Origin: Bacteroidales bacterium
GTDB lineage: Bacteria; Bacteroidota; Bacteroidia; Bacteroidales; JAFGUD01
DNA: 46,607 nucleotides
Assembly: GCA_016938685.1 (NCBI GenBank)
Contig: JAFGUD010000440.1
Span: 1-46,607, forward strand
Direction: 5' to 3'
The stretch's first letter is position 1. Each line of letters begins with the position of its first letter. This document shows, piece after piece, positions 16,895 to 25,817 of the stretch. The position numbers and the translations under genes were made by a program. The notes under the pieces are model-generated. The model did not search any database and was not told the DNA's origin. It worked only from the letters and a program-made list of their open reading frames with translations.

Positions 16895-18484
16895 ATGGTT
16901 TTTATAAAAAAAATACATGGGCTTATTATAAAATCGTTTTTGACGTTATTTGTCCCCTCTTTTCTTATTACTATTTTTGTATTAATTCTGCAATTTATAT
17001 GGCTTTATGCAGACGATTTAGTCGGAAAAGGTCTTACAATTGGAGTTTTATCAAAATTGATTTATTATTTGTCTTTGATGAATGTTACAATGGCTATGCC
17101 AATTGCCGTAATGTTAGCATCAATAATGACTTTTGGTAATATGGGAGAAAATTTTGAACTTACTGCCGCAAAATCGGCAGGTATCTCTTTATTCAGAATA
17201 ATGTCCCCAATTTTTGTTATTGCTATTTTGTTTTCCGGCATTTCGTTCTTTTTTGCCAATAATGTTTTCCCTTACGTTTCTTTAAAAACTTATACATTAG
17301 TTGCCAGTATTAGGCAACAACATCCAGCTTTGCGTATTCAGGAAGGAATCTTTAACTATGATGTGCCGGGATATGTTATTAGAGTTGGCCAGAAAAGTAA
17401 AACTTCTCAGATGATGTATGATTTTATGATTTATGACCACGTAAATTATCAGGGAAATAAATTTGTTATCGTTTCGGATTCCGGTACTGTAAACATTACC
17501 GAAAATCTTCAATATATGATAATAACGCTATATAGTGGCGCTCAATACGAAGAACAAAAAGAAGATGAAACCAAACTTGAGTCGAGACAATTACCATATT
17601 ATAAAGCCGAATTTGAACAACAAGAAATGATTATTCCTTTAAATGGATTTGATTTTAAGGAAAATGATATGTCTTTGTATAGCCAGAATTATAATATGCT
17701 TAATGTGAGACAGTTAAGAGAGAAGATTGATTCGCTGGATATTAAATATAATCATAAAATTGAATATTATTTTGATGTTATCCTAAATAATGACATATTA
17801 AAAAATCAAATAAAATTCAGAACATCAACAGATTCAGCCAGTTTTTTTGAGTTGGTTGGTTATTTGAATATTGTACCGCCTGATAAATTAACTGTTTTTT
17901 ACAATATCGATAGCGCTTTTAATAATCAAACATTGCATAATCAGAAAGAATTGATGAAAATGTCGATGACCAATGCCGAGAATTTGTACAATCGGATAAA
18001 TGTTTTTCAAGCAGAATTTAATTCAAGAAGAGAATGGCTGGTTGAACATAAAATAGCTATTCACAAAAAATTTGTTTTTGCATTGGCTTGTTTTATTTTC
18101 TTTTTTATTGGTGCTCCTCTTGGCTCTATTATTCGCAAAGGTGGATTTGGGCTGCCAACTATTATTTCTGTCATTTTGTTCCTCATTTTTTACGTTATTC
18201 TTACTTTTGGTGAAAAATTCGCAAGAGATGGTGTAATGTCTGCATTTGTGGGCATTTGGATGCCAATACTTATTTTTATTCCTTTTGAAATTTATTTGTT
18301 TTATAAAGCTACAACAGATTCTGTTATCCTAAATTATGATTATTATCGCGATGTTTTAGATAAATTCTTTAAAAAATTTACTCCTAATTTTTTAAGAAAA
18401 AAACAATACCGAACAATCAGAAAAAAGATTAAAAATAGACGAAGAAATGAATTAAATCAAAATGAGAATTCTGATAATAACTAA
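16895..18484 (+). CDS. LptF/LptG family lipopolysaccharide export permease
   Basis: A 529-residue inner-membrane permease of the YjgP/YjgQ family. With LptB and LptC, the family moves LPS from the inner membrane towards the outer membrane. Three N-terminal helices (about 13-35, 52-78, 100-122) precede a large periplasmic domain (about 125-385) and three C-terminal helices (about 388-475). The motif MAMPIAVMLASIMTFGNMGENFE is typical. The polar basic tail ends RRRNELNQNENS. The periplasmic domain is larger than in E. coli, as is common in Bacteroidota. It cannot be split into F or G from sequence alone. It overlaps the next gene by 23 bases. Confidence 0.92.
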   Translation: MVFIKKIHGLIIKSFLTLFVPSFLITIFVLILQFIWLYADDLVGKGLTIGVLSKLIYYLSLMNVTMAMPIAVMLASIMTFGNMGENFELTAAKSAGISLFRIMSPIFVIAILFSGISFFFANNVFPYVSLKTYTLVASIRQQHPALRIQEGIFNYDVPGYVIRVGQKSKTSQMMYDFMIYDHVNYQGNKFVIVSDSGTVNITENLQYMIITLYSGAQYEEQKEDETKLESRQLPYYKAEFEQQEMIIPLNGFDFKENDMSLYSQNYNMLNVRQLREKIDSLDIKYNHKIEYYFDVILNNDILKNQIKFRTSTDSASFFELVGYLNIVPPDKLTVFYNIDSAFNNQTLHNQKELMKMSMTNAENLYNRINVFQAEFNSRREWLVEHKIAIHKKFVFALACFIFFFIGAPLGSIIRKGGFGLPTIISVILFLIFYVILTFGEKFARDGVMSAFVGIWMPILIFIPFEIYLFYKATTDSVILNYDYYRDVLDKFFKKFTPNFLRKKQYRTIRKKIKNRRRNELNQNENSDNN

Positions 18485-19679
18485 TAAACTCCCTTATCCC
18501 CCAAAAGATGGAGGAGCAATTGCCACTTTTTCTTTGGCTGAAAATCTTTCTGAAATTGTTGAAAAAATTGATGTTGTAGCAATTAATACTTCAAAACATT
18601 ATTTTGATATTAAAAATATCCCTGCTGATTTCACAGAAAAGATTAGTTTTTTCGATTTTTTCCTAAATACAGATATTAAAGTATTAAAACTGTTGGTTAA
18701 TTTTTTATTTTCTTCATTACCATACAATGCTGAAAGGTTTATTAATAAAGGTTTTGAAGACAAAATAATAGAATTATTATCAATAAATAAATATGATGTT
18801 GTTCAGTTTGAAGGTTTGTATGTTTTATCCTATTTAAAAACTGTCCGGAAATTTTCTAACGCACTAATTTCCTATAGATCGCATAATATTGAACACGAAA
18901 TTTGGCAAAGAACTCTTGATCAGACAAAAGGTTTTTTTAAACGTTTTTACGTGAAAATTTTAACGAAAAGGTTGAAAAAATTCGAGTTGAGTTTTATTAA
19001 TTCTTATGATCTTATAGTGCCAATTACCAATCGAGATAGTGAAAAATTTGAGGAATTTGGCAACAAAAAACCTTCTTTAACAATACCTACCGGTGTAATA
19101 ATTGAAAATTATAAAAGCACTGAAATTTTACCAGAAAAAAATTCAGTTTTTCATATTGGAGCACTCGATTGGTCGCCAAATCAAGAAGGATTGTTATGGT
19201 TTATAGATAATTGTTGGCCAATTGTTATTGCTCAAAAACCGGAAGTGAAATTTTATATCGCAGGTAGAAATGCACCAAAATGGTTTATTAGCAAAATGAA
19301 GTTGCAGAAAAATATTGTTTTTGTAGGAGAAGTTGATGATGCTCAGCAATTTATAAACTCAAAACAAATAATGATTGTTCCTTTGCTTTCGGGTGGCGGA
19401 ATGAGAATAAAAATAATCGAAGGAATGGCACTTGCTAAAGCAATTGTAACTACATCAATCGGAATAGAAGGAATACCTGCTAATAATAATGAACAAGTTG
19501 TTATTGAAGACAATTCAGAGCAATTTGCACAAAGAATAATTGAACTTATAAATCAACCACAAAAGGCTGTCGAAATAGGAAATTCAGCTAAAATTTTTGT
19601 TTCCGAAAATTTTGATAATTTCGCAATTGCAAAGAAACTCTACGGCTTTTATGATAATCGCCTAAAAATCAATAAGTAA
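18462..19679 (+). CDS. Glycosyltransferase, GT-B fold (GT4-like)
   Basis: A 405-residue retaining-type glycosyltransferase. The N-terminal Rossmann half starts MRILIITNKLPYPPKDGGAI. The C-terminal half has the nucleotide-sugar region VPLLSGGGMRIKIIEGMALAKAIVTT with the Glu of the E-x7-E-like motif. The start at ATG 18462 overlaps the permease gene end by 23 bases and gives a classic GT4 N-terminus. Together with the following GT2 gene it likely builds a surface glycan or LPS part, consistent with the LPS permease upstream. Donor and acceptor are unknown. Confidence 0.92.
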   Translation: MRILIITNKLPYPPKDGGAIATFSLAENLSEIVEKIDVVAINTSKHYFDIKNIPADFTEKISFFDFFLNTDIKVLKLLVNFLFSSLPYNAERFINKGFEDKIIELLSINKYDVVQFEGLYVLSYLKTVRKFSNALISYRSHNIEHEIWQRTLDQTKGFFKRFYVKILTKRLKKFELSFINSYDLIVPITNRDSEKFEEFGNKKPSLTIPTGVIIENYKSTEILPEKNSVFHIGALDWSPNQEGLLWFIDNCWPIVIAQKPEVKFYIAGRNAPKWFISKMKLQKNIVFVGEVDDAQQFINSKQIMIVPLLSGGGMRIKIIEGMALAKAIVTTSIGIEGIPANNNEQVVIEDNSEQFAQRIIELINQPQKAVEIGNSAKIFVSENFDNFAIAKKLYGFYDNRLKINK

Positions 19680-19682
19680 CAG

Positions 19683-20864
19683 ATGATAATTTTTTGGCAA
19701 ATAGTTTTTTGGTTGTCCATTTTCCTTATATTACATTCCTATGTTTTTTTTCCGACAATTCTTAGCATTTTAGCGAAAAACAAAAAAGAAAATATTCATA
19801 AATATTCCAAAGACGACGATTTGCCGAGTGTTTCTATTATTATGGCTGTATATAATGAACAGGATGTAATTGAACAAAAAATTAGATCTGTTTTTAATAC
19901 AAATTATCCTCAAAATAAAATTGAATTTATAATTGGTTCTGATAATTCAACAGATGATACTAACAATATAATAAAAAAGTTGCAGCAGGAATATTTAAAT
20001 TTGCAACTTGTTGATTTTAAAGAACGAAACGGAAAGATTAAAATAATAAACCTGATTTCAGAGCAATGTAAAAATCAAATTATTATCTCTACAGATGCCA
20101 AAGTTTTTTTCTTGTCAGATACTATTTTTCACTTGATTGAACATTTTAAAAATCCTGAAATTTCAATCGTAGGAGGTATTCTTTTTAATGAACAAAAATC
20201 TTCAAATGGAATTTCTAATCAGGAAGATCTTTTTATGAGTAGAGAAATGATTATAAAATATAATGAAGGTTTAGTTTGGCAGAAAGTTATAGGAGTATAT
20301 GGCGCATTATATGCTATTAGACCTGAATTTTTAGTAAAAGTTCCTGAAAATTTATTGGTGGATGATTTTTACATAACGTTGAAAGTGATTGAAAACAAAG
20401 GGAAAGTTATTTTTAATAAACAAGCGAAAGCATCTGAAAACTTACCTGTTGAATTATCTGAAGAATTTAAACGAAAAGTCAGAATTGCTACAGGAAATTT
20501 CCAAAATCTACGTATTTTTTCTAAAATACTTTTAAAGCCTTTTAGTTCTATTGGTTTTTCTTTTATTTCGCACAAAGTTATTCGTTGGACAGCACCTTTT
20601 ATTTTTATGATTGCTCTTATCGCTAATTTGTTTTTATTTAAAATAATTTTATATAAAGTAATGTTATTTATAACTATTGGTGTTGTTATTGTACCAATTA
20701 TTGACTTTTTTTTCAAAATATTTAAAATAAATATTGGATTCTTACGGCTAATAACTCATTTTATTTCTATGAATTTTGCATTAGTTTTTGGCTTTTTTAG
20801 AGCTTTAAAAGGTGTTCGTAATAGTACATGGAGTCCTTCAAAACGTAACCAAACTGTAAATTAA
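19683..20864 (+). CDS. Membrane glycosyltransferase family 2
   Basis: A 393-residue processive-type GT2. A membrane helix at about 3-22 is followed by the GT-A domain with SVSIIMAVYNEQDVIEQKI, the IIGSDNSTDDT acidic loop and STDAKVFF (DxD-like). LLVDDFYITLKVI may be the ED-like acceptor motif. Several C-terminal helices lie at about 305-370. The gene starts 3 bases after the previous stop, so the two glycosyltransferases are translationally linked. Their role is inferred to be cell-surface polysaccharide or lipid-linked glycan assembly. Confidence 0.92.
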   Translation: MIIFWQIVFWLSIFLILHSYVFFPTILSILAKNKKENIHKYSKDDDLPSVSIIMAVYNEQDVIEQKIRSVFNTNYPQNKIEFIIGSDNSTDDTNNIIKKLQQEYLNLQLVDFKERNGKIKIINLISEQCKNQIIISTDAKVFFLSDTIFHLIEHFKNPEISIVGGILFNEQKSSNGISNQEDLFMSREMIIKYNEGLVWQKVIGVYGALYAIRPEFLVKVPENLLVDDFYITLKVIENKGKVIFNKQAKASENLPVELSEEFKRKVRIATGNFQNLRIFSKILLKPFSSIGFSFISHKVIRWTAPFIFMIALIANLFLFKIILYKVMLFITIGVVIVPIIDFFFKIFKINIGFLRLITHFISMNFALVFGFFRALKGVRNSTWSPSKRNQTVN

Positions 20865-20957
20865 ACATATAATATAAAAAACTGAAAACAAACAACCGTT
20901 TAACTTGTAACTAACAACTTATTAGTTAATAACAGGTTACTTCAAAAACAAAAAAAG

Positions 20958-22208
20958 ATGGAAATTAAACTAAATACTATACCAGAAGCAATAGACGCTT
21001 TTAAAAAAGGCGAAATTATTATTGTTGTGGACGATGAAGACAGAGAAAATGAAGGTGATTTTATAACTTCAGCAGAATTGATTACTCCCGAAAAAGTGAA
21101 TTTTATGGCTAAACACGGCAGAGGATTAATTTGTGTGCCGATAATGGAGCAAAGAGCAGAAGAGCTAAAACTTGAACTAATGGTTGGCAAAAACACTTCG
21201 TTGCACGAAACTCCTTTTACTGTTTCTGTTGATTTAATTGGAAAAGGTTGCACAACAGGTATTTCTGCATACGATAGAGCAATGACAATCAAAGCTATTG
21301 CCGATGTTCAAACAGCACCGGAAGAACTTGGTCGCCCGGGACATATTTTTCCTTTGAAAGCTAAAAATAACGGTGTAATTCGCAGAGCAGGTCATACTGA
21401 AGCTACTGTAGATTTGGCTCGACTTGCAGGTCATTATCCGGCAGGAGCTCTTGTTGAAATTATGAACGATGACGGAACAATGGCACGTTTGCCTCAATTA
21501 ATGGAAGTGGCTGAAAAATTTCAAATGAAACTTGTTTCTATAAAGGATTTAATTTCATATCGACTTCAAGCTGAAAGTCTTGTAGAAAAGGGTGTTGAAA
21601 TAAATATGCCGACAGAATTCGGAACTTTTAAACTAATTCCTTTTCGAGAAAAAACAACCGGTTTAGAACACATCGCTTTATTCAAAGGCGAATGGACAGA
21701 AGACGAAGCAATTCTTACAAGAGTTCATTCTTCTTGCGTTACAGGCGATATTTTTGCCTCAAAACGTTGCGATTGTGGAGACCAACTTCATAAATCTATG
21801 GAAATGGTTGAAAAAGCCGGAAAAGGTGCGATTATTTATATGAATCAGGAAGGTCGTGGAATTGGGCTTTTTAATAAAATTTCTGCCTATAAATTGCAGG
21901 AAGAGGGTTACGACACAGTCGAAGCGAATATTAAATTGGGTTTTGATGACGATGAACGAGATTATGGTGTTGGCGCACAGATTTTAAGAAATTTGGGCAT
22001 AAAAAAAATGAGATTGATGACAAATAATCCAATTAAAAAAGTTGCTTTGCAAGGTTATGGATTAGAAATTGTTGAAACTGTGCCTATAGAAATTGCTCCC
22101 AATAAGTTTAATGAATTTTATATGAAAACAAAAAAGGAAAAAATGGGACACGATCTGAAAAAATACGAATATAAAGCAGTAAAAAACTTTTTTTGTAGTC
22201 GTAGTTAA
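20958..22208 (+). CDS. ribBA: Bifunctional 3,4-DHBP synthase / GTP cyclohydrolase II
   Basis: A 416-residue enzyme for both entry steps of riboflavin synthesis. The RibB half (1-200) makes 3,4-dihydroxy-2-butanone 4-phosphate from ribulose 5-phosphate and has the [10 protein letters not shown] motif at 25-34. The RibA half (from about 205) opens GTP and has the zinc ligands Cys260, Cys271 and Cys273 ([20 protein letters not shown]), then EGRGIGL. Both halves look catalytically complete. No FMN riboswitch is visible in the 93-base gap upstream. The gene is followed by several hairpins and a strong terminator. Confidence 0.97.
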   Translation: MEIKLNTIPEAIDAFKKGEIIIVVDDEDRENEGDFITSAELITPEKVNFMAKHGRGLICVPIMEQRAEELKLELMVGKNTSLHETPFTVSVDLIGKGCTTGISAYDRAMTIKAIADVQTAPEELGRPGHIFPLKAKNNGVIRRAGHTEATVDLARLAGHYPAGALVEIMNDDGTMARLPQLMEVAEKFQMKLVSIKDLISYRLQAESLVEKGVEINMPTEFGTFKLIPFREKTTGLEHIALFKGEWTEDEAILTRVHSSCVTGDIFASKRCDCGDQLHKSMEMVEKAGKGAIIYMNQEGRGIGLFNKISAYKLQEEGYDTVEANIKLGFDDDERDYGVGAQILRNLGIKKMRLMTNNPIKKVALQGYGLEIVETVPIEIAPNKFNEFYMKTKKEKMGHDLKKYEYKAVKNFFCSRS

Positions 22209-22235
22209 TTAATGTGAATTAAGAGTTAAAAAGTA

Positions 22236-22298
22236 CTGGCAGATGGGAAACACCTGCCAGAGGCACTTTGCCTAAATCAGGTGTTGTCACCTGATTTA
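22236..22298. repeat. Three consecutive hairpins after ribBA
   Basis: CTGGCAG / CTGCCAG (22236-22260, 11-base loop), AGGCA / TGCCT (22261-22273, 3-base loop) and TAAATCAGGTG / CACCTGATTTA (22273-22298, 4-base loop, 11-bp perfect stem) follow each other with no gap. No T-tract follows, so they are not standard terminators. They could be a REP-like element, an RNA processing site or a structured 3' UTR. Confidence 0.75.
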
Positions 22299-22387
22299 AA
22301 TAAAACGCCTAATGCGCTGATTTTCAGTTTTATATTTCTACTCTTTATTCGCTTAATTATTTTAAAAAGCTCTATAAAAGAACAATG

Positions 22388-22426
22388 ACTGCTAATATTG
22401 GGACAAAGATATTAGCAGTTTTTTTA
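22388..22426 (+). terminator. Rho-independent terminator downstream of ribBA
   Basis: An 11-bp perfect stem (ACTGCTAATAT / ATATTAGCAGT) with a 10-base loop is followed by seven T. It separates ribBA from the citrate lyase cluster. Confidence 0.93.
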
Positions 22427-22430
22427 TTTT

Positions 22431-22570
22431 AACCCACATTATTCATGAATTTTATTCAAATCCAATAATATGTGGGTTAACCCCGATTTAGAATAACTCA
22501 ATTTTGGATTTTTGAAAAACTCCAAATTTGCTAGTTATTCTTAATCGTCAGGATTATTTGTGAATAATCC
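22431..22570. other. Structured spacer upstream of citD
   Basis: Three inverted repeats occur in a row. AACCCACAT / ATGTGGGTT spans 22431-22478 with a long loop. A 14-base pairing with one mismatch spans 22485-22498 / 22533-22546 and encloses an inner TTTTGGA / TCCAAAT stem. GGATTATT / AATAATCC spans 22551-22570 with a 4-base loop. The region lies between a terminator and citD, so it could be a leader RNA, an attenuator or operators. No known riboswitch consensus is recognised. Confidence 0.6.
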
Positions 22571-22712
22571 GGGTTAATATCTATAAAACAGGATAGCTTT
22601 TTTACAACATTTGTATGTAAATAAAATTAAGTAAAATTTGCATTTTGAAAACTCGATTAAAAAAAATCTAACTATTTTGTCGGCATTTATGTTGACTACT
22701 AAAAAATGATAT

Positions 22713-23003
22713 ATGAAAATAATCAAAAAGGCACAAGCCGGTTCTTTTGAATCAAGTGATATTTTAATCTTGGTTGAACCTGTTAACGAAGGAGAAGGAA
22801 GAAAAATAGAATTAGATTCAGCTGTTCAGTTTCAATTTGGAGATAAAATTTTGGAGTTGATAATACATTCTCTTGATAAACATCAAATAGCTGATATTCA
22901 CTTAGTTATAAAAGACAAGGGGGCGATTGAACCTGTGATTAGAGCAAGAATTGAAACTGCTCTTTTGCGTGGTGCAAATCAGCAGAAAGGTACTATGTAT
23001 TAA
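22713..23003 (+). CDS. citD: Citrate lyase acyl carrier protein (gamma subunit)
   Basis: A 96-residue acyl carrier subunit of citrate lyase. The prosthetic-group attachment region is AGSFESSDILI, with Ser14 in the position modified by the phosphoribosyl-dephospho-CoA group. The C-terminal part (IKDKGAIEPVIRARIETALLRG) matches the family. It is the first gene of the cluster, followed by citE after 112 bases. Confidence 0.95.
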   Translation: MKIIKKAQAGSFESSDILILVEPVNEGEGRKIELDSAVQFQFGDKILELIIHSLDKHQIADIHLVIKDKGAIEPVIRARIETALLRGANQQKGTMY

Positions 23004-23115
23004 AGTTCAACTCAAATTTTATTGTAAATTCCCGGAAATCGGGAAAAAAACGAGTAATGATTGAGTTTTTACTTCATTATTCGATATTCAATATTCATTA
23101 TTCAAATTTAAGCTG

Positions 23116-23994
23116 ATGAAAAAGAAAAGAAGAACAATGTTATATATTCCAGGAAACAATCCTGCAATGTTGCTACATGGAGGTGTTTACGGAGCAGATA
23201 GTATTTTGTTGGATTTAGAAGATGCAGTTGCTCTTAATCAAAAGGATTCTGCCAGAATTTTAGTTCGTAATATGATAAAAAATGTTGATTATTACGGAGC
23301 CGAAGTTTGTGTAAGAGTTAATCATCTTGATACTCCTTTTGGCTTAGACGATTTGAAAGAAATTGTTCCACTTCAACCTGATGCCATTCGTTATCCAAAA
23401 ACGGAAACTGTAGAAGAATTAGACAGACTTATGAATATTATCAGGGAAATAGAAGACGAACATGGTTTGCCTCACGATAAAATGATGATACACATTATGA
23501 TAGAAACTGCTCTGGGTGTGCAAAATGTTTTTGATATAGCAAAATTTTGCAAAAGAATTGAAGCTATTACAATTGGAGGACAGGATTTGACTGCTGATAT
23601 GAATATTAAAAGTACAAAAGAAGGTTCCGGCATCGATTTAGCAAGAAAAATGATTGTTATGGCAGCAAAAGCAAATAGAATTGATGCTATTGATACCGTT
23701 TTTGTTGATGTTGATGATGATGAAGGACTTAGAGCCGAAACTCAATATATAAAAGAGCTTGGATTTACAGGGAAAGCAGTTATAAATCCACGTCAGATTG
23801 AAATTGTACATGATGTTTTTACTCCAACTGATGAAGAAATTAGAAAAGCATATAGAATTGTAAAAGAATTTAATAAAAATAAAGCAGCCGGAATAGGTGT
23901 TTTTGCAATTGACGGAAAAATGGTTGATGCACCTGTTGTCGCAAGAGCAAAATATATTCTTGAATTAGCAGGAGTAGAACACAAATCAATTTAG
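23116..23994 (+). CDS. citE: Citrate lyase beta subunit (citryl-ACP lyase)
   Basis: A 292-residue TIM-barrel subunit that cleaves citryl-ACP to acetyl-ACP and oxaloacetate. The family motifs RRTMLYIPGNNPAML, SILLDLEDAV, VRVNHLDTPFG and MIHIMIETALGVQNV are visible, including the acidic residues that hold Mg. The order citD-citE-citF and the accessory genes downstream support citrate lyase rather than a stand-alone CitE-like protein. The length is normal. Confidence 0.95.
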   Translation: MKKKRRTMLYIPGNNPAMLLHGGVYGADSILLDLEDAVALNQKDSARILVRNMIKNVDYYGAEVCVRVNHLDTPFGLDDLKEIVPLQPDAIRYPKTETVEELDRLMNIIREIEDEHGLPHDKMMIHIMIETALGVQNVFDIAKFCKRIEAITIGGQDLTADMNIKSTKEGSGIDLARKMIVMAAKANRIDAIDTVFVDVDDDEGLRAETQYIKELGFTGKAVINPRQIEIVHDVFTPTDEEIRKAYRIVKEFNKNKAAGIGVFAIDGKMVDAPVVARAKYILELAGVEHKSI

Positions 23995-24057
23995 TGCATT
24001 GTGCAAGAATGTATATTAAAAAGTGCATTGTGAATAGTACGGTTATTTTTAAATAAA

Positions 24058-24135
24058 AAACTGGTTAACTCGAAAAACTGGTCAACTGGTTATCTCGAAA
24101 TACTGGTTAACTGGTCAACTCGACAAACTCGAAAA
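24058..24135. repeat. Octamer tandem array of the AACTSGNN family, between citE and citF
   Basis: Units such as AACTGGTT, AACTCGAA, AACTGGTC and AACTCGAC run for nearly 80 bases, with some units extended to 9. The array ends about 12 bases before the citF start, so it would be part of the citE-citF transcript if they are co-transcribed. Confidence 0.85.
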
Positions 24136-24147
24136 ACTTAAAATAAA

Positions 24148-25704
24148 ATGAAAAACGCAATAAATAGAGAAATACCTGATTTTATAAAAGGAATTGGGAA
24201 AATTGAGCCATATAGTGGGGCTTGGACAAAGCTTAAAAAAGGTTGGATGGATGAAATAACTATTCCACCGCCTAATAAAGCTAAGTTGCCACATCAAACA
24301 AAATTAACAGCTACTCTGGAAGAAGCAATCAAAAAAACTAACCCACATGATGGAATGACAGTATCGTTTCATCATCACTTAAGAAACGGCGATTTAATAT
24401 TAGTTGCAGCCATAAATATTCTTGCGAAGTTGGGCATTAAAAACATAATGCTTGCATCTTCGTCTCTTAATGAGAGTCATTCTTCTATAATGAAATATCT
24501 TCATGATGGTACAATAACCAGAATTTGGACTTCCGGTTTGCGTGGAGATATGGGGCAAGCAGTTTCTGAAGGTGCTTTGGATTTACCAATCACAATTCAT
24601 TCTCATGGAGGAAGAGTTCGTGCAATACATACCGGTAAAATTTCGTTGGATTTGACAATAATTGCGGCTTCTGCAGCAGATGAAGAAGGAAATGCTACGG
24701 GAGCAATTGGTAAATCAGCTTTTGGGTCGTTAGGTTATTCTTATATTGACATGAGATATGCAAAACAAGTAATTGTAGTTACTGATAATTTGGTTGAATA
24801 TCCTTGTTATCCATTATCAATACCTCAAAATTTTGTGGATTATGTTGTGGCTGTTGAATCAATTGGAGATGCTTCAAAAATAGCAACCGGAACAACACGT
24901 ATTACTAAATCGCCGATGGATTTGAGAATTGCAAAATTAGCTGCCGATGTTATTGAACATTCAGGGTTATTTGTGCCGGGATTTTCGTTTCAGGTTGGTG
25001 CGGGTGGTGCTTCGTTGGCTGTAGCTAAATTTATTAGAGAAAAAATGTTGAAAAAAGAGCTTCGAGGTAGTTTTTTACTTGGAGGTGTTACTTCTTATTG
25101 TGTTGAAATGCTTGAAGAAGGATTATTTAGAGCAATTTTTGATGTTCAATCATTTGACGCTGCGGTAAGTAGGTCATTATACGAAAACAATAATCATATT
25201 GAAATTCCGGCGGCTTTGTATGCAAATCCTTTTAATTGCGGTTGTATGACTAATAAGTTGGATATTGTTGTTCTTGGTGCATTAGAAGTAGATGTTGATT
25301 TTAATATAAATGTAATTACTGGTTCCGGTGGATATATTCGTGGAGCTTCCGGTGGTCATAGCGATACTGCTTCAGGAGCACAACTAACTGTGGTGGTTTG
25401 TCCTTCTATTCGTGGAAGAATTGCTACAATTGCAAAGCGAGTTGAAACAGTTGTTACGCCAGGTGAAACAGTCGATGTTGTTGTGACAGAGAGAGGAATT
25501 TGTGTTAATCCTTTGAAGCCTGAACTTGAAGAAAATTTAATAAAAGCTGGTTTGAATGTCAGAAAAATAGAGGATTTACAAAAAGAAGTTGAAAAAATTG
25601 TTGGAAAACCTAATGTTGTTGAATATACCGATAAAATAGTTGGGCTTGTTGAATATCGCGATGGAACCGTAATTGATGTTATAAGACAGGTAAAGAAGAA
25701 TTAG
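24148..25704 (+). CDS. citF: Citrate lyase alpha subunit (citrate:acetyl-ACP transferase)
   Basis: A 518-residue CoA-transferase-fold subunit that exchanges the acetyl group on the carrier protein for citrate. Recognisable parts include GMTVSFHHHLRNGD, IIAASAADEEGNATG, FQVGAGGASLAVAKFI and the Gly/Ser-rich SGGHSDTASGAQLTVVV near the C-terminus. The length is typical. It lies between the citE and citXG genes, with octamer arrays on both sides. Confidence 0.96.
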   Translation: MKNAINREIPDFIKGIGKIEPYSGAWTKLKKGWMDEITIPPPNKAKLPHQTKLTATLEEAIKKTNPHDGMTVSFHHHLRNGDLILVAAINILAKLGIKNIMLASSSLNESHSSIMKYLHDGTITRIWTSGLRGDMGQAVSEGALDLPITIHSHGGRVRAIHTGKISLDLTIIAASAADEEGNATGAIGKSAFGSLGYSYIDMRYAKQVIVVTDNLVEYPCYPLSIPQNFVDYVVAVESIGDASKIATGTTRITKSPMDLRIAKLAADVIEHSGLFVPGFSFQVGAGGASLAVAKFIREKMLKKELRGSFLLGGVTSYCVEMLEEGLFRAIFDVQSFDAAVSRSLYENNNHIEIPAALYANPFNCGCMTNKLDIVVLGALEVDVDFNINVITGSGGYIRGASGGHSDTASGAQLTVVVCPSIRGRIATIAKRVETVVTPGETVDVVVTERGICVNPLKPELEENLIKAGLNVRKIEDLQKEVEKIVGKPNVVEYTDKIVGLVEYRDGTVIDVIRQVKKN

Positions 25705-25713
25705 CTTAAAGTT

Positions 25714-25777
25714 GAATAATAGAATAATAGAATGATTGAATAATAGAATGATTGAATAATTGAATAATAGAATAACT
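25714..25777. repeat. Octamer tandem array of the GAATRATW family, between citF and citXG
   Basis: Eight units (GAATAATA, GAATGATT, GAATAATT, GAATAACT) run in exact register just after the citF stop. The unit is the same as in the 12437-12716 array. Confidence 0.9.
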
Positions 25778-25817
25778 AAAGACTGAGGACTGCCGACTGA
25801 ATAACTGAAATTAAAAA

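Noticed and set aside
20865-20957. FMN riboswitch before ribBA
   Set aside because: The gap is only 93 bases and no conserved RFN-element sequence is visible.
22431-22478. Terminator before citD
   Set aside because: The stem is good, but the loop is about 30 bases and no T-tract follows.
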